A DNA stretch of 64,000 nucleotides from Nosocomiicoccus ampullae (GCF_001696685.1 NZ_MBFG01000004.1:62001-126000), one strand, 5' to 3'. Shown: positions 1 through 12,739, counted from the stretch's first letter. A program made the numbers and translations. The notes: a model not told the origin generated them from the sequence alone.

Positions 1-593
1 TCAACCAAGAAGAATGGGACAACTTAGCACACGTTACTGGTAAATTATCAGATACAAATATTTTCATAGATGATACACCAGGTATACGTGTAAATGAGAT
101 TCGTTCAAAGTGTATTAAGCTAAAAGCACAACACGGTCTCGATTTAATTATTATCGACTACTTACAACTAATTCAAGGATCTAGTCGAAGAAATAGTGAA
201 AATAGACAACAAGAAGTATCTGAAATTTCACGTATGTTAAAAGCTCTGGCACGTGAAATGGAATGTCCAGTCATTGCATTGTCTCAGCTCTCACGTAGTG
301 TTGAATCTAGGCAAGATAAACGTCCGATGATGAGTGACTTACGTGAATCTGGATCGATTGAGCAAGATGCGGACATCGTTGCATTTTTATATCGTGATGA
401 TTATTACAATCGCGGTGAAGGTGAAGACGATGAAGGCGCACAAAGTACTCAAGATGAAATAGAAATCATCATTGCAAAACATCGTAACGGACCGACTGGA
501 ACAGTTAAATTAATGTTTAATAAACAACATAGTAACTTTATAGATCTTGCGGTTCAAGAATTTGAAGATGGATACATCCCACCGGGGAGCTAA
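1..593 (+). CDS. dnaB: Replicative DNA helicase DnaB, C-terminal part
   Basis: The reading frame is open from the left edge, so only about the last 197 residues are present and the start lies outside the window. This is the RecA-like motor domain of the hexameric replicative helicase that unwinds DNA at the fork. Visible are the Walker B strand ending IIIDYLQL, the SQLSR segment, [13 protein letters not shown], and KHRNGPTG near the C-terminus, which belongs to the inter-subunit ATP-contact region. A strong terminator follows the stop. Its position directly before purA is the usual Staphylococcaceae order close to the replication origin. The identification is secure. Confidence 0.96.
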   Translation, partial: NQEEWDNLAHVTGKLSDTNIFIDDTPGIRVNEIRSKCIKLKAQHGLDLIIIDYLQLIQGSSRRNSENRQQEVSEISRMLKALAREMECPVIALSQLSRSVESRQDKRPMMSDLRESGSIEQDADIVAFLYRDDYYNRGEGEDDEGAQSTQDEIEIIIAKHRNGPTGTVKLMFNKQHSNFIDLAVQEFEDGYIPPGS

Positions 594-600
594 CATTAAA

Positions 601-630
601 GCACTTCTAAACGTTTAGAAGTGCTTATTT
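601..630 (+). terminator. dnaB terminator
   Basis: A perfect 12-bp inverted repeat (GCACTTCTAAAC / GTTTAGAAGTGC) with almost no loop, followed by a T-rich run. It separates dnaB from purA. Confidence 0.85.
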
Positions 631-643
631 TAATTGATTTTAG

Positions 644-1987
<1,344 letters not shown>

Positions 1988-1995
1988 TATTTAAA

Positions 1996-2023
1996 GGCTA
2001 TCTCAAAACGAGATAGCCCTTTT
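1996..2023 (+). terminator. purA terminator
   Basis: GGCTATCTC / GAGATAGCC stem with a 5-base loop, followed by CTTTTCTT. Confidence 0.85.
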
Positions 2024-2105
2024 CTTATTCATACCAAATTTTTCAATAAAAAATCTAATCAAAAGATTAATTAGAAAAAAACTTTTAAAAATATTCAAAA
2101 AAACC

Positions 2106-2133
2106 TTGCTTTAAATTACCACCATGCTATAAT
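2106..2133 (+). promoter_or_regulatory. Promoter of the tRNA pair
   Basis: TTGCTT and TATAAT are separated by 16 bp and placed about 20 bases before the first tRNA, giving a normal sigma-A promoter for a stable-RNA operon. Confidence 0.75.
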
Positions 2134-2154
2134 AAGTCTTGTGTTCAGATAACT

Positions 2155-2226
2155 GGCCCCTTGGTCAAGCGGTTAAGACACCGCCCTTTCACGGCGGTAA
2201 CACGGGTTCGAGTCCCGTAGGGGTCA
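2155..2226 (+). tRNA. tRNA-Glu (anticodon TTC)
   Basis: A 72-nt cloverleaf. The acceptor stem GGCCCCT pairs with AGGGGTC and leaves an A discriminator. The anticodon stem is CCGCC/GGCGG around the loop CTTTCAC (anticodon at 2188-2190). The T arm contains GGGTTCGAGTCCC. The CCA end is not encoded. It follows purA and is co-transcribed with tRNA-Asp. Confidence 0.96.
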
Positions 2227-2253
2227 TTTTTATTTTGTTTACTTATCTGAATT

Positions 2254-2326
2254 GGTCCCGTGGTGTAGCGGTTAACATGCCTGCCTGTCACGCAGGAGAT
2301 CGCGGGTTCGATTCCCGTCGGGACCG
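2254..2326 (+). tRNA. tRNA-Asp (anticodon GTC)
   Basis: The acceptor stem GGTCCCG pairs with CGGGACC, with a G discriminator typical of tRNA-Asp. The anticodon stem CCTGC/GCAGG encloses CTGTCAC (anticodon at 2287-2289). The T loop is GGTTCGATTCC. CCA is not encoded. It is 27 bases after tRNA-Glu in the same transcript. Confidence 0.96.
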
Positions 2327-2332
2327 TAAGTA

Positions 2333-2365
2333 TCCTCTAGTGAAATATCGCTAGAGGATTTTTTT
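2333..2365 (+). terminator. Terminator of the tRNA operon
   Basis: TCCTCTAG / CTAGAGGA stem with a 10-base loop and a run of seven T. Confidence 0.88.
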
Positions 2366-2412
2366 ATGGAATTTTATATTATTAGAATAGTCTGAAAAAA
2401 TTATTATTACTA

Positions 2413-2475
2413 TTGACAATTTATAGTTAAAATGATTAAAATAAAAATATGAAAACGTTTTAAGAAAACGCGTTC
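2413..2475 (+). promoter_or_regulatory. oppA promoter with two cre-like sites
   Basis: TTGACA at 2413-2418 and TAAAAT at 2437-2442 (18-bp spacing) form a plausible sigma-A promoter. Just downstream is ATGAAAACGTTTTAA (2449-2463), which differs from the CcpA cre consensus at one conserved position. It is followed by a second copy centred on AACGCGTT (2464-2478) with two differences. Placement over the transcription start suggests catabolite repression of the peptide importer. CcpA binding is inferred. Confidence 0.55.
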
Positions 2476-2496
2476 ATAAAAAAGGGGGAGAAATAT

Positions 2497-4125
2497 ATGA
2501 ATAAACTAAGAACACTCATGTTATTACTTGGACTTGTACTTGTATTAGCAGCGTGTGATTTTGGTGGCGGTGGCAGCGACTCTTCTAGTAATGAAGATGG
2601 TGAAGCGTTAAAAGAATTAAACGTTTCTATTAACCAAGACCCACCAGCATTCCACCCAGCGCTTGCAACAGATACAACTTCAGGTGTAATTGTAGCAAGT
2701 GTATTTGAAGGTCTTACACGTTTAGATTCTGACGGTACACCTGTAGAAGGTATGGCGGAAAAAATTGATGTTTCTGAAGATGGAAAAACTTATACATACA
2801 CATTACGTGATGGAAAGTGGGCAAATGGAGATCCTGTGACAGCACACGATTTCGAATTTGCGTGGAAATGGGCATTAAATCCTGAAAATGCAGCAGACTA
2901 TGCATACCAACTTTACTACATTCAAGGTGCAGAAGAATATAACACTGGTGAGGGTTCAGCGGATGATGTAAAAGTTACAGCGCTTGACGATAAAACTTTA
3001 GAAGTTGAGCTTGTAAACCCAACACCATTCTTCGATGAGTTAACAGCATTCTATACGTACTATCCTGTAAACTCTAAAGTTGCTGAAGAGGATCCAGATG
3101 CATACAAGAATCCAAACAACGAAAACTACATTGGAAATGGTCCTTTCAACTTAGATAAATTTGCATCAAGCTCTGAAATCGTATTAAAGAAAAACGATGA
3201 ATATTGGGACAAAGACAATGTTGATGTAGATGTTGTAAACGTTCGTATTATCGAAAGTGAAGCAACAGCATTAAAAGAGTTTGAAGCAGGAAACTTAGAC
3301 TACCTAGGTGCACCGTTTAACTCTGTAGACTTAAACGCGTTAGATCGCTTCAAAGAATCAGGAGATCTCTCTGTTTCAGATATGGCGGGAACTTACATGA
3401 TTACGTTCAACACTGAAGACGACATTCTTAAAAACAAAAATATCCGTGAAGCGTTAACGACAGCGATTGACCGTCAAGGTTTAATCGACAACGTTACTAA
3501 AGGTGAACAAGAACCAGCTTCTGGATTAGTACCATTAACGATGAAAGGTTTCGAAGACCACAGAGATTACTTTAAATCTAACGATGCAGAAGCAGCTAAA
3601 GAAGCATTAGAAAAAGGTTTAGAGGAATTAGGTTTAAATAGCCCATCAGAAGTTAAAATTACATTATCTTATAACACAAGTGAAGCTCACGCTGCGATCA
3701 TGCAGTTCGTTCAGCAAAACTGGATTGATACATTAGGTATAGATGTTACGTTAGACAACTCTGAGTGGCAAGTTTACTTAGAAGAGCTCAAGAGCTTAGA
3801 CTATCAAGCTGGTCGTTACGGATGGGTTGGAGACTTTAACGATCCGTACAACTTCTTAGAGTTATACAAACGTAAAGGTGGAAATAACACAACTGGCTGG
3901 GAAAGTAAGGAGTACCAAGATATTCTTGATAAAGCGACAGTCGAAACTGACGAAGCAACACGTACTCAATTACTTAAAGATGCAGAAGAATTATTTATGA
4001 AAGACTTCCCAGTCTCTCCTATTTACTTCTATACAAATATCGCAGTTAAATCTGACCGTGTGAGCAACATGGATCCAGATCCACTTAGTAACTTACAGCT
4101 TAAGTACGTTAAAGTTAATGAATAA
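2497..4125 (+). CDS. oppA: Oligopeptide ABC transporter substrate-binding lipoprotein
   Basis: Extracellular receptor that captures oligopeptides for the OppBCDF importer. The 542-residue protein has a lipoprotein signal: charged start, hydrophobic run, then lipobox LAAC with Cys20 as the lipid anchor, followed by a Gly/Ser linker. The rest matches the SBP family 5 fold (about residues 35-540), with the family segments [30 protein letters not shown] and ENYIGNGPF. The ribosome site GGGGGAG is 7 bases before the start. A terminator-like hairpin separates it from oppB, which usually lets the receptor be made in excess. The exact peptide range cannot be read from sequence. Confidence 0.93.
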   Translation: MNKLRTLMLLLGLVLVLAACDFGGGGSDSSSNEDGEALKELNVSINQDPPAFHPALATDTTSGVIVASVFEGLTRLDSDGTPVEGMAEKIDVSEDGKTYTYTLRDGKWANGDPVTAHDFEFAWKWALNPENAADYAYQLYYIQGAEEYNTGEGSADDVKVTALDDKTLEVELVNPTPFFDELTAFYTYYPVNSKVAEEDPDAYKNPNNENYIGNGPFNLDKFASSSEIVLKKNDEYWDKDNVDVDVVNVRIIESEATALKEFEAGNLDYLGAPFNSVDLNALDRFKESGDLSVSDMAGTYMITFNTEDDILKNKNIREALTTAIDRQGLIDNVTKGEQEPASGLVPLTMKGFEDHRDYFKSNDAEAAKEALEKGLEELGLNSPSEVKITLSYNTSEAHAAIMQFVQQNWIDTLGIDVTLDNSEWQVYLEELKSLDYQAGRYGWVGDFNDPYNFLELYKRKGGNNTTGWESKEYQDILDKATVETDEATRTQLLKDAEELFMKDFPVSPIYFYTNIAVKSDRVSNMDPDPLSNLQLKYVKVNE

Positions 4126-4136
4126 AAAAAGTTAAC

Positions 4137-4170
4137 AAAGGTGAGTCTAAGTGCTCACCTTTAATTTTTT
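4137..4170 (+). terminator. Partial terminator between oppA and oppB
   Basis: AAAGGTGAG / CTCACCTTT stem with an 8-base loop, followed by AATTTTTT. As oppBCDF follow without a new obvious promoter, it probably works as a leaky terminator or mRNA 3'-end stabiliser. Confidence 0.75.
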
Positions 4171-4187
4171 ATAAGGAGGCTACACCG

Positions 4188-5120
4188 GTGTTAGCGTATA
4201 TAGGTAAACGACTCTTATATATATTACTTGCATTATGGCTGATTATTACGGCAACGTTTTTCTTAATGAGACTCGCGCCAGGTAACCCATTTGCATCTGA
4301 ACGTGCATTACCTCCAGAAATTGAAGCAAACTTAAATGCACAATACGGTTTAGACAACCCATGGTACATTCAATATAAAGATTATTTAATAGATACAGCA
4401 AAAGGTGATTTCGGTACTTCGATGAAATATAAATATCGTGAGACAAACGATATTATTAAAGAAAGTTTCCCAGTGTCAATGACATTAGGGTTAGAAGCGA
4501 TGTTTCTAGCAGTCGCTTTCGGTGTATTAATTGGGGTTATTGGAGCCTTATTCCATAATAGGTGGCCGGACTACTTGACGACCATCATCGCTGTGTTGGG
4601 GATATCGATACCGTCTTTCGTTATGGCGACGTTATTACAATATTACTTAGCATTAAAACTAGATATATTCCCTATCGCAGGTTGGAAAGGGTTTATTTAT
4701 TCTGTTTTACCAGCGATTGCCCTCTCAGCGACACCTATGGCATTTATTGCGAAACTGACGCGCTCTTCAATGCTTGAAGAAACAAACTCAGAATACGTGA
4801 AGATGGCAAAAGCAAAAGGAATTAAAAAGGTTACAATTACTTATAAACATGCGTTACGAAACGCATTATTACCGGTTGTTACGTATTTAGGACCACTAAC
4901 AGCTGGGGTTGTAACAGGTAGTTTTGTTATCGAAGAAATATTTTCGATTCCAGGGCTCGGTAAACACTTCGTAAATAGTATCACAAACCGTGATTATACA
5001 GTCATTATGGGTACGACAGTATTCTACTCAATCATCTTATTATTTGCGGTCTTAATCGTAGATATTTTATATGGATTTATCGATCCACGTATTAAAGTTG
5101 GAGGAGGAAAATCGAAATGA
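4188..5120 (+). CDS. oppB: Oligopeptide ABC transporter permease OppB
   Basis: One of two membrane subunits of the peptide importer. The 310-residue protein starts with GTG, preceded by AAGGAGG at a 9-base distance. It has an N-terminal membrane helix (about 9-29), then five further helices from about residue 100. The ABC-permease EAA loop reads [25 protein letters not shown], here shown as the conserved [10 protein letters not shown] start, and contacts the ATPases. Its last four bases overlap the start of oppC (ATGA), which indicates translational coupling. Confidence 0.93.
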   Translation: MLAYIGKRLLYILLALWLIITATFFLMRLAPGNPFASERALPPEIEANLNAQYGLDNPWYIQYKDYLIDTAKGDFGTSMKYKYRETNDIIKESFPVSMTLGLEAMFLAVAFGVLIGVIGALFHNRWPDYLTTIIAVLGISIPSFVMATLLQYYLALKLDIFPIAGWKGFIYSVLPAIALSATPMAFIAKLTRSSMLEETNSEYVKMAKAKGIKKVTITYKHALRNALLPVVTYLGPLTAGVVTGSFVIEEIFSIPGLGKHFVNSITNRDYTVIMGTTVFYSIILLFAVLIVDILYGFIDPRIKVGGGKSK

Positions 5121-6046
5121 CAAAAATAGAAAATATAAAACTTTCCCCTGAAGACTTTGAGATTGTCGGTGTTGAAACAGAAAAGTCAGAAAAATTATCG
5201 AAAAAATCGATATCCTTCTGGCAAGAAGTAACAATGCGGTTTTTAAAAAACAAACTTGCATTAATCGGTTTAATTACGCTGATTTTAATTATATTAGGTG
5301 CAACTTTTGTTCCGATGTTTTCTAACTTTACGTATCGTCAACAAACAGGTGATTACAACATCGCACCAAACGGTACTTACTTCTTTGGTACAGATGATTT
5401 AGGACGAGATATATTTACACGTGTTTTTGTAGGGGCAAGAATTTCGATATTTATTGGATTCGCTGCTGCAATCATTGATTTAATTATTGGAGTGACGTGG
5501 GGTGCGATTGCCGGTATGAAAGGCGGTTGTTTAGATGAAATAATGATGAGAATTGCGGATATCCTCACAGCAGTACCATATTTACTCGTCGTTATTATTT
5601 TACTCGTCGTCATGCAACCAGGTTTACTACCGATGATTATTGCCTTATCTATTACAGGCTGGGTGAACATGGCACGTATCACACGTTCTGAAATATTAAA
5701 ACTTAAAAACCAAGAATATGTACTCGCGGCACGTACTCTTGGTGCATCTACAGGACATTTAATTATGAAACACCTAATTCCAAACGCATTAGGTGCAATT
5801 TTAGTAACAATGACGTTAACAATCCCATCAGCAATTTTCACAGAGGCGTTTTTAAGTTACTTAGGACTTGGTGTACCTGCACCACTCGCAAGTTGGGGTA
5901 CGATGGCCAATGACGGTTATCCAGCACTTCAAAATGCGCCGTGGAGATTATTCTTCCCTGCTGCATTTATCAGTTTAACTATATTTGCGTTTAATACAGT
6001 TGGAGATGGACTACGTGACGCACTAGATCCAAAGTTAAGGAAGTGA
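5117..6046 (+). CDS. oppC: Oligopeptide ABC transporter permease OppC
   Basis: Second membrane subunit of the importer (309 residues). It has a cytoplasmic N-terminal extension of about 40 residues, the OppC_N helix (about 48-68), then the periplasmic-type segment [14 protein letters not shown] that is typical of OppC/DppC. Five more helices follow, with the EAA loop [12 protein letters not shown] around residue 200. It overlaps oppB by four bases and is followed by oppD after 4 bases, so all four genes are one transcription unit. Confidence 0.93.
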   Translation: MTKIENIKLSPEDFEIVGVETEKSEKLSKKSISFWQEVTMRFLKNKLALIGLITLILIILGATFVPMFSNFTYRQQTGDYNIAPNGTYFFGTDDLGRDIFTRVFVGARISIFIGFAAAIIDLIIGVTWGAIAGMKGGCLDEIMMRIADILTAVPYLLVVIILLVVMQPGLLPMIIALSITGWVNMARITRSEILKLKNQEYVLAARTLGASTGHLIMKHLIPNALGAILVTMTLTIPSAIFTEAFLSYLGLGVPAPLASWGTMANDGYPALQNAPWRLFFPAAFISLTIFAFNTVGDGLRDALDPKLRK

Positions 6047-6050
6047 TCGT

Positions 6051-7106
6051 ATGAAGGAACCAATTTTAAAAGTCAAAGACTTAAAAGTTAACTTTAAAAC
6101 GTATGCTGGGAAAGTACAAGCGGTTCGAAATGTATCATTCGATATTAAACAAGGAGAAACACTCGCAATTGTTGGAGAATCAGGTTCAGGTAAAAGTGTA
6201 ACGTCTCAGGCAATTATGCAACTCCTTCCCGTCCCCCCTGCAATTTATGAAGGCGGAGAAATTATGTTCGGAGATACGGATTTATTAACATTATCCGATA
6301 AACAGATGGAAAAAATTCGTGGTAATGATATTAGTATGATTTTCCAAGATCCGATGACAAGCTTAAATCCGACGATGAAAATCGGTAAGCAAATTACAGA
6401 GGTTATGCTTAAACATCAAAAGATTTCTAAAAGTGATGCAAATCGTCGCGCAATTGAATTATTAGAGCTCGTCGGTATAAAAGACCCAGAACGTGGTGTC
6501 AAACAGTATCCACACGAATTTTCTGGTGGGATGAGACAGCGTGTCGTAATTGCGATTGCTCTCGCTGCAAACCCAAAATTATTAATAGCTGATGAACCAA
6601 CGACTGCTCTAGACGTGACGATTCAAGCACAAATTCTAGAAGTGATGAAACGTGTTCAAAAAGAATTTGATACGTCGATTATATTTATAACACACGATTT
6701 AGGAGTCGTAGCAAACGTCGCAGATAGAGTAGCTGTAATGTATGCGGGTGAGATTGTAGAAATCGGAACAGTAGATGATATTTTCTATAATCCACAACAT
6801 CCATATACGTGGGGTCTTCTCGGTTCGATGCCTGATTTAACATCTAGCCGTAGTGAGAAATTACGTACTATTCCAGGTACTCCACCAGACTTAACGAATC
6901 CACCAAAAGGTGATGCATTCGCTGCGAGAAACCCGCAAGCAATGCGTATTGATTATGAAAAGAATCCACCGATGTTTAAAGTGAGTGACACTCACATGGC
7001 AAAAACATGGAGATTACATCCAGACGCGCCGAAAACAGAAATTCCAGAAGTGATTCGTGCACGTTATAATAAATATAAAGAAAAGGATCGTGAGAGCATT
7101 GAGTAA
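6051..7106 (+). CDS. oppD: Oligopeptide ABC transporter ATP-binding protein OppD
   Basis: ATPase subunit (351 residues) that powers peptide import together with OppF. Walker A GESGSGKS is near residue 43, the Q-loop is at MIFQDPMTSLNP, the signature is FSGGMRQR, Walker B is LLIADEPTTALD, and the switch His is in FITHDLG. The C-terminal oligopeptide/dipeptide ABC extension follows, although the usual four-Cys iron-sulfur-type cluster of many OppD proteins is not seen. The reading frame runs into the start region of oppF. Confidence 0.93.
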   Translation: MKEPILKVKDLKVNFKTYAGKVQAVRNVSFDIKQGETLAIVGESGSGKSVTSQAIMQLLPVPPAIYEGGEIMFGDTDLLTLSDKQMEKIRGNDISMIFQDPMTSLNPTMKIGKQITEVMLKHQKISKSDANRRAIELLELVGIKDPERGVKQYPHEFSGGMRQRVVIAIALAANPKLLIADEPTTALDVTIQAQILEVMKRVQKEFDTSIIFITHDLGVVANVADRVAVMYAGEIVEIGTVDDIFYNPQHPYTWGLLGSMPDLTSSRSEKLRTIPGTPPDLTNPPKGDAFAARNPQAMRIDYEKNPPMFKVSDTHMAKTWRLHPDAPKTEIPEVIRARYNKYKEKDRESIE

Positions 7107-8031
7107 ACCACTACTTGAAGTAAAACATTTAAAAAAATACTTTGGCTCTTCTAATCATCCAGTACGTGCTGTAGATGATGTGTCATTTACGATTCAACCA
7201 GGTGAAACACTTGGATTAGTTGGAGAATCTGGTTGTGGTAAATCCACGACAGGACGAACGATCATAAATCTATACGAGCCAACAGATGGAGAAGTTATAT
7301 TCGATGGTAAAGACGTCACAAAGTTAAGCAATAAAGAAATGAAACAGTTTTATCAGAATATGCAGATGATTTTCCAAGATCCGTACGCGTCGTTAAATCC
7401 CCGTATGACAGTAAAAGAAATTTTAAGTGAAGGTTATGAGATTCACGGTTTATATAAAAATAAAAAAGAACGTGAAGCTAAAGTTCATGAGTTACTGGAA
7501 TCTGTGGGACTAAACAAAGAGCACGCCTCACGATATCCACACGAATTCTCAGGTGGTCAACGTCAACGTATAGGAATTGCAAGAGCGTTATCATTTGATC
7601 CAAAACTCATCATCGCAGACGAACCGATTTCAGCATTGGATGTATCTATTCAAGCACAAGTCGTTAACATGATGAAAGAAATTCAAAAAGAACGCGGACT
7701 TGCGTATCTATTTATCGCGCATGATTTATCGATGGTTAAATACATTTCAGATAGAATTGCAGTGATGTATAAAGGTAAGTTACTAGAAATTGGTGAAGCG
7801 GATGACTTATATCAAAATCCAGTTCATCCATACACGAAGTCCCTACTTTCGGCTGTACCACAACCAGACCCTGAAAGTGAGAAAGAACGTCAACGTATTC
7901 CATATACACCGACAGAATACAGCGAATCCGACGAAGAAGATTTGATGCTGAGAGACCTCGGTAACGGTCATTTCGTTTACTGTACAACAAAAGAATTTGA
8001 AGCATGGTCAAAAGAGTATCCCACAGTTTAA
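7099..8031 (+). CDS. oppF: Oligopeptide ABC transporter ATP-binding protein OppF
   Basis: Second ATPase of the importer, about 310 residues. Walker [10 protein letters not shown]-loop [12 protein letters not shown], signature FSGGQRQR, Walker [13 protein letters not shown] and switch His in FIAHDLS are all visible, followed by the OppF C-terminal extension. The frame is open from a GTG at 7057, but family alignment (protein starting [13 protein letters not shown]) and an AAGGA 11 bases upstream favour the TTG at 7099, giving an 8-base overlap with oppD. A GTG at 7090 is possible. The stop codon lies inside the loop of the operon terminator. Confidence 0.9.
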   Translation: MSKPLLEVKHLKKYFGSSNHPVRAVDDVSFTIQPGETLGLVGESGCGKSTTGRTIINLYEPTDGEVIFDGKDVTKLSNKEMKQFYQNMQMIFQDPYASLNPRMTVKEILSEGYEIHGLYKNKKEREAKVHELLESVGLNKEHASRYPHEFSGGQRQRIGIARALSFDPKLIIADEPISALDVSIQAQVVNMMKEIQKERGLAYLFIAHDLSMVKYISDRIAVMYKGKLLEIGEADDLYQNPVHPYTKSLLSAVPQPDPESEKERQRIPYTPTEYSESDEEDLMLRDLGNGHFVYCTTKEFEAWSKEYPTV

Positions 8032-8047
8032 TACTGTGGGATTTTTC
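8018..8047 (+). terminator. opp operon terminator
   Basis: Perfect 10-bp stem ATCCCACAGT / ACTGTGGGAT with the oppF stop codon in its loop, followed by TTTTTCG. Confidence 0.88.
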
Positions 8048-8137
8048 GTGGTATAATTTATAGTTATAGTATAATAATATGTACATAAATATTTTAGAAA
8101 TAGAGATATATTATTTTCTCTAGAACGGGGGAAAACA

Positions 8138-8836
8138 ATGCCAGCTAAAATAGTTGTAGTTGATGATGAAAAGCCAATCGCAGAGATTTTAGAATTTAAC
8201 TTACAAAAAGAAGGTTACGAAGTTTTAATTGCGCACGAAGGTAACGAAGCCCTTGAACTAATTATGGAAGAAGTACCAGATCTTATTTTGCTCGATATTA
8301 TGTTACCGGGTAAAGATGGTATGGATATTTGTAAAGAAGTACGTAAATATCATGATATGCCGATTATTATGTTAACAGCAAAAGATGACGAAATCGACAA
8401 AGTACTCGGTTTAGAACTTGGTGCGGATGATTACGTTACGAAGCCATTTTCAGCACGTGAATTAATTGCACGTGTTAAGGCAAACTTACGCCGTAAAACA
8501 CCGTCAACTGAAGAGGCTAAAAAAGATGAAAACATCATCACAAATCGTGAGATTACGATTGATCTAGATGCATATCTCGTTAAAAAGAATGATGTTGAAG
8601 TCGAACTTACACAACGTGAATTTGAGTTATTAAAATATTTAGCACAGTATCCAGGGCAAGTGATGACACGTGAACATTTACTTGAAACAGTTTGGGGTTA
8701 TGACTACTTCGGAGATGTACGTACTGTAGACGTAACAATCCGTCGTTTAAGAGAGAAAATTGAAACAGATTCTAGTCATCCAGAGTACATTTTAACACGC
8801 CGTGGTGTCGGATACTTTTTAAAAGGTGACGACTAA
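8138..8836 (+). CDS. walR: Response regulator WalR
   Basis: Essential OmpR/PhoB-type regulator of cell-wall hydrolase and wall-metabolism genes, phosphorylated by WalK. The 232-residue protein has a receiver domain (about 4-115) with acidic pocket DDE at 9-11, phospho-acceptor Asp53 in LLDIMLPG, the conserved LTAKD threonine and KPF lysine. A winged-helix DNA-binding domain (about 132-230) includes [12 protein letters not shown] and [12 protein letters not shown]. The ribosome site is GGGGG before AAAACA-ATG. The 105-bp gap upstream holds two AT-rich -10-like elements (8052-8057, 8070-8075) but no clear -35. Confidence 0.97.
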   Translation: MPAKIVVVDDEKPIAEILEFNLQKEGYEVLIAHEGNEALELIMEEVPDLILLDIMLPGKDGMDICKEVRKYHDMPIIMLTAKDDEIDKVLGLELGADDYVTKPFSARELIARVKANLRRKTPSTEEAKKDENIITNREITIDLDAYLVKKNDVEVELTQREFELLKYLAQYPGQVMTREHLLETVWGYDYFGDVRTVDVTIRRLREKIETDSSHPEYILTRRGVGYFLKGDD

Positions 8837-10684
8837 ATGCTGAACTATTGGCGTCGAAACATTCAATCTCTTCAAGTTAAACTCGTCGTTATATACGTTT
8901 TATTAATCATTATCGGTATGCAAATTATCGGATTATATTTTACAAACGTATTAGAAAGAGATTTAACAGAAAACTTTAAAAGTAACATCGAGTCACAAAT
9001 TGACTTAATCGAAACGCGTATCGTCGAGCTCGATAGCGAACATGAAAACAATCGTAATAAATTTCAGCAAGAAGTACAAAAAGTGATCGATGATTATGGT
9101 AATCGTTCAGATATTAATGAAATTCGATACGTAAACTCCGATCAAATACTTCTTGCAACGAGCAAGATTTCTAACGAATCGACGTTAAACTCTCGAGTGA
9201 ACATAAAAGAGTTAAACGAAGCGTTAGAAACCGGCACTCAAAATGATGATATATTCGTAAGTAAAGCGGATGATAACAAACGTATGTGGATTGTGAACTC
9301 TCCTGTTATTGCACACGATAAAGTAATTGGAAGTCTATACGTTGCATCAAACATCGAGAACGTATATTCGCAACTCGAAAAAATTAACAATACATTTATT
9401 ATCGCAACTGCGATATCACTCATTATTACGACAGCGCTCGGTATATTTGTTGCACGTACGATTACAAAACCGATTATTAGTATGAGAAACCAAGCACTTC
9501 TCATGTCTGAGGGTAACTATACGTCTCGCGTACAAATATATAGTGATGATGAAATTGGTCAACTTGCTGAATCGTTCAATATCTTGTCTAAACGCGTTCA
9601 AGAAGCACAAGCGAATACTGAAAGTGAGAAGAACCGACTAGACTCTGTTATCACACATATGTCAGACGGTATTATTTCATCTGACAGACGCGGTGGAATA
9701 CGTCTCGCAAACGACACAGCGTTATATATGTTAGATGTTAAGTACGAGGATATTTTAAATAAAAATATGATTACAGAACTCGGACTTGAAGATGAACTCG
9801 AGTTATCCGATATACTAGATGATCGTGATACGTCTCATTTAATATTTTTAGAATCTAAAGAAGGTAACCGCATCGTCCGTGTGAACTTTAGTGCTATCGT
9901 TAAAGATACTGGATTTGTCAGTGGATTTATCGCTGTAATGCATGACGTTACAGAACAAGAAGAATTCGAAAGAGAGCGTCGAGAATTCGTTGCGAACGTA
10001 TCTCACGAGCTTCGTACCCCACTCACTTCGATGCATAGTTATATCGAAGCTTTAGAAGACGGTGCATGGCAAGATGACGAAATCGCGCCACGATTTTTAA
10101 AAGTTACACGTGAAGAAACAGAGCGTATGTCCCGACTCGTTGAAGACTTACTTCAACTTTCACGTATGGACAGTGAAGTCGAAGAAATCAATAAAGAAGT
10201 TGTGAACTTTAATATGTTCTTAGAAAATATTATCGAGCGATTCACGGTAACATTTAAAGATGAGGTTGTATTTACTAAAAATATACCGAACAAACCAATC
10301 TATTCTGAAATCGCAATAGATAAGATGATGCAAGTGCTTGATAACGTTATAACTAACGCTATAAAATATCAAACACGTACACCAAAAAAGGTTGAATTCC
10401 ACTTACAAGAGAACACGTTATACAAACGCATGACGTTACGAATTAAAGACCACGGTCTCGGAATACCGGGTAAAAATGTCAATCAAATCTTCGATCGATT
10501 TTATAGAATCGATAAATCACGTACACGTCAAATGGGTGGTACTGGACTTGGACTCGCAATTTCTAAGGAGATTGTCGAAGCGCACGACGGTAAAATTTGG
10601 GCGACGAGTATTGAAGGTGAAGGCACGACAATTTTCATTAACTTACCTTGTTTAGATATTGAAGAGGATGAGTGGGATGAATAA
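8837..10684 (+). CDS. walK: Sensor histidine kinase WalK
   Basis: Membrane sensor kinase paired with WalR (615 residues). TM1 is at about 14-35, the extracellular sensor domain at 36-183, TM2 at 184-205, HAMP at 206-260, PAS at about 265-375, and HisKA with the phospho-acceptor His390 in SHELRTPL. The HATPase_c domain has the N-box [18 protein letters not shown] and GTGLGLAIS. The start codon immediately follows the walR stop. It ends 8 bases inside walH, so the operon is translationally coupled. Confidence 0.97.
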   Translation: MLNYWRRNIQSLQVKLVVIYVLLIIIGMQIIGLYFTNVLERDLTENFKSNIESQIDLIETRIVELDSEHENNRNKFQQEVQKVIDDYGNRSDINEIRYVNSDQILLATSKISNESTLNSRVNIKELNEALETGTQNDDIFVSKADDNKRMWIVNSPVIAHDKVIGSLYVASNIENVYSQLEKINNTFIIATAISLIITTALGIFVARTITKPIISMRNQALLMSEGNYTSRVQIYSDDEIGQLAESFNILSKRVQEAQANTESEKNRLDSVITHMSDGIISSDRRGGIRLANDTALYMLDVKYEDILNKNMITELGLEDELELSDILDDRDTSHLIFLESKEGNRIVRVNFSAIVKDTGFVSGFIAVMHDVTEQEEFERERREFVANVSHELRTPLTSMHSYIEALEDGAWQDDEIAPRFLKVTREETERMSRLVEDLLQLSRMDSEVEEINKEVVNFNMFLENIIERFTVTFKDEVVFTKNIPNKPIYSEIAIDKMMQVLDNVITNAIKYQTRTPKKVEFHLQENTLYKRMTLRIKDHGLGIPGKNVNQIFDRFYRIDKSRTRQMGGTGLGLAISKEIVEAHDGKIWATSIEGEGTTIFINLPCLDIEEDEWDE

Positions 10685-11987
10685 AGAACACGTCAAAACA
10701 GTAGTGCTAACGTTACTCGTCATTATAAGTTGTATACTCACATATAAAAGCTGGAGTTATACTGCAGAATTCGAAACTATTGATACAACACTTTCACCGT
10801 CACCGATGGCCTCTCAAGGTGAGGATGTGACGTTTGGAGATGTGATACGAGCGTATCAAGTTGTCTATGCAACAGAACAAGAAGAAATTGGAACAGTCGA
10901 TAAAGACGTAATTGCTGAAATTCAGAAGTTATTTAACAAAAAAGAGGTTCAATTTTTAAATCATCCAGAAAGCATTAATCAGTTAAAAGCAGATGCACTT
11001 ATTGAAGGTAGCGAGATGCTTTTAATTGATTATTACTCAGAGATACCTGCACGTACATTTTTTACGATGTTAAAAAGTGAAATCGATGAGAATTTTGTAG
11101 ATTTTCAGTTTGATCGTGTGTTTTTAGAGTTGCACGACAATTACGTCGTTTTTAACTTTTTTAACAGTGAACGTACGATGTTTATACCGTATCGCATTGA
11201 TGTCGGTAAAGACGAAGTTATACAGATTATCAATCGAAATAGTGACAAATTTACAGATTATTCGATGGTGATTACAAACGAAGCGACATCAAACAGACTG
11301 ACAGCGATATACGGTCCAAAGTCGCCAGGTAAAAAGACTGTACACCAATTTATACCATCGACAATCAGTGTTTCTGCAATGAACGAAACACTGTTTACTC
11401 AATCAAATATAGAACAAAAGCAAACAAAAGATATTACAGTGTACGAAGCAGATACTGAAATCGCGACGTATACATCGAGTAATTATCAATATACGTTTAT
11501 GAATTTAAAAGGATCAGACGTTAATGAACTGTCCCCCTATCGTTCGATTGAAAAGTCATTCATCTTTTTAAATGGACATATGGGCTTAACGTCAAGATAT
11601 ACTCTACTTGAGTATGATAGCGACGATAATCTCGTAGTGTATCGACCACTTATAAATAACTATATTGTTTTTAGCGATGAAATTATGAGTGAAATTTACG
11701 TGAAAATCGGTAAGACGACAATCACAGAATATAGTCGACCGATGATTCAGTTAAATGCAAACATTCCTTCTGATTTAAGTGTGACGTTAGAAGATATTGA
11801 AAAAGTACGTTACCAAATTGTATTACATGAAGATTATGAGCTATCAAAGGTTAGCAAAATTATCATCGCATATGATTTAAAGCATAATACAGATCAAAGT
11901 GAGTTAAACGTAGTTGAGTATACACCGAGTTGGTATATTTTATATGATGGAGAATGGATAAAATACGATATTGGAGAGGAAGCGTAA
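10677..11987 (+). CDS. walH: WalRK regulatory protein WalH (YycH)
   Basis: Membrane-anchored accessory protein that, with WalI, modulates WalK in Gram-positive bacteria (negative in Bacillus subtilis, positive in Staphylococcus aureus). The 436-residue protein has one N-terminal membrane helix (about residues 8-24) and a large extracytoplasmic YycH domain. ATG 10677 is chosen over the upstream TTG 10659 because GAAGAGG lies about 10 bases before it and the shorter start gives a standard signal-anchor. It overlaps walK by 8 bases and walI by 1. Confidence 0.92.
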   Translation: MNKEHVKTVVLTLLVIISCILTYKSWSYTAEFETIDTTLSPSPMASQGEDVTFGDVIRAYQVVYATEQEEIGTVDKDVIAEIQKLFNKKEVQFLNHPESINQLKADALIEGSEMLLIDYYSEIPARTFFTMLKSEIDENFVDFQFDRVFLELHDNYVVFNFFNSERTMFIPYRIDVGKDEVIQIINRNSDKFTDYSMVITNEATSNRLTAIYGPKSPGKKTVHQFIPSTISVSAMNETLFTQSNIEQKQTKDITVYEADTEIATYTSSNYQYTFMNLKGSDVNELSPYRSIEKSFIFLNGHMGLTSRYTLLEYDSDDNLVVYRPLINNYIVFSDEIMSEIYVKIGKTTITEYSRPMIQLNANIPSDLSVTLEDIEKVRYQIVLHEDYELSKVSKIIIAYDLKHNTDQSELNVVEYTPSWYILYDGEWIKYDIGEEA

Positions 11988-12739
11988 TGGATTGGAAACT
12001 AAGTAAATCTATATATATTACAGTGTTTTTAATCATCAATATCGTATTGTTGATAGTTTTATATAATCAATATAATATACAAGAACGACACGAATCGAGT
12101 AGAAGTCAGTCTATTAGTAAAAGTGCAGATTATAAAACAAACGTCGATGCTCTAAAAAATATAAAACTATCTGTATTAAACGGTATGCAACATGAGTTTC
12201 AGTCTGAAACTGGGGCTGATCAAAGTGGAACAATTAGAAATATTGTTGAAGTAAAAGATTTAGAATTAGATGCGACTATAGTTAAAGCACATATTGATAA
12301 AGAAATATATAGAGGCAGTGAGTATACATTTGATTCAGAAAGTAGTACTTCCGACACGATTTACTATAATCAAATGTACGACTCCCTTCCGATATTCAAT
12401 ATTAGCGCAGCGCGTATCAAAGTAGTTAGAGCGAGTGATAACACATTGCGTTTTGAACAGGGGTACATTTCTAATATCACTGTAAACGAATATTCAAAAA
12501 AAGTTCAAGTGAATGATCCGATTAAACTTGCTGAAGAACTTGCTCAAGAAAAGGTAATTTCAAATGAAGCGATTATAAAATCGAGTACACTCGGTCATTA
12601 CGTCGTACTTTTAAACGATGAAGATCAACAAGTATTATTGCGACCGAAATGGAAACTGGTCATTGAAGAAGATGATAGAACGCGTATTATATACGTAGAT
12701 GCAATCAATGCATCTGAAGAAATAATTGAAGGTGAGTGA
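11987..12739 (+). CDS. walI: WalRK regulatory protein WalI (YycI)
   Basis: Partner of WalH at the membrane, 250 residues, with a single N-terminal helix (about 7-27) and an extracytoplasmic YycI domain. The start at 11987 gives the canonical N-terminus [11 protein letters not shown] and has GGAGAGGAAG just upstream. An in-frame ATG at 11954 would lie inside walH. The A of its ATG is the last base of the walH stop. Confidence 0.92.
   Translation: MDWKLSKSIYITVFLIINIVLLIVLYNQYNIQERHESSRSQSISKSADYKTNVDALKNIKLSVLNGMQHEFQSETGADQSGTIRNIVEVKDLELDATIVKAHIDKEIYRGSEYTFDSESSTSDTIYYNQMYDSLPIFNISAARIKVVRASDNTLRFEQGYISNITVNEYSKKVQVNDPIKLAEELAQEKVISNEAIIKSSTLGHYVVLLNDEDQQVLLRPKWKLVIEEDDRTRIIYVDAINASEEIIEGE

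Noticed and set aside
5377..5841. Open frame of 154 codons on the minus strand
   Set aside because: It is antisense to conserved oppC, lacks a ribosome site and has a composition typical of shadow frames.
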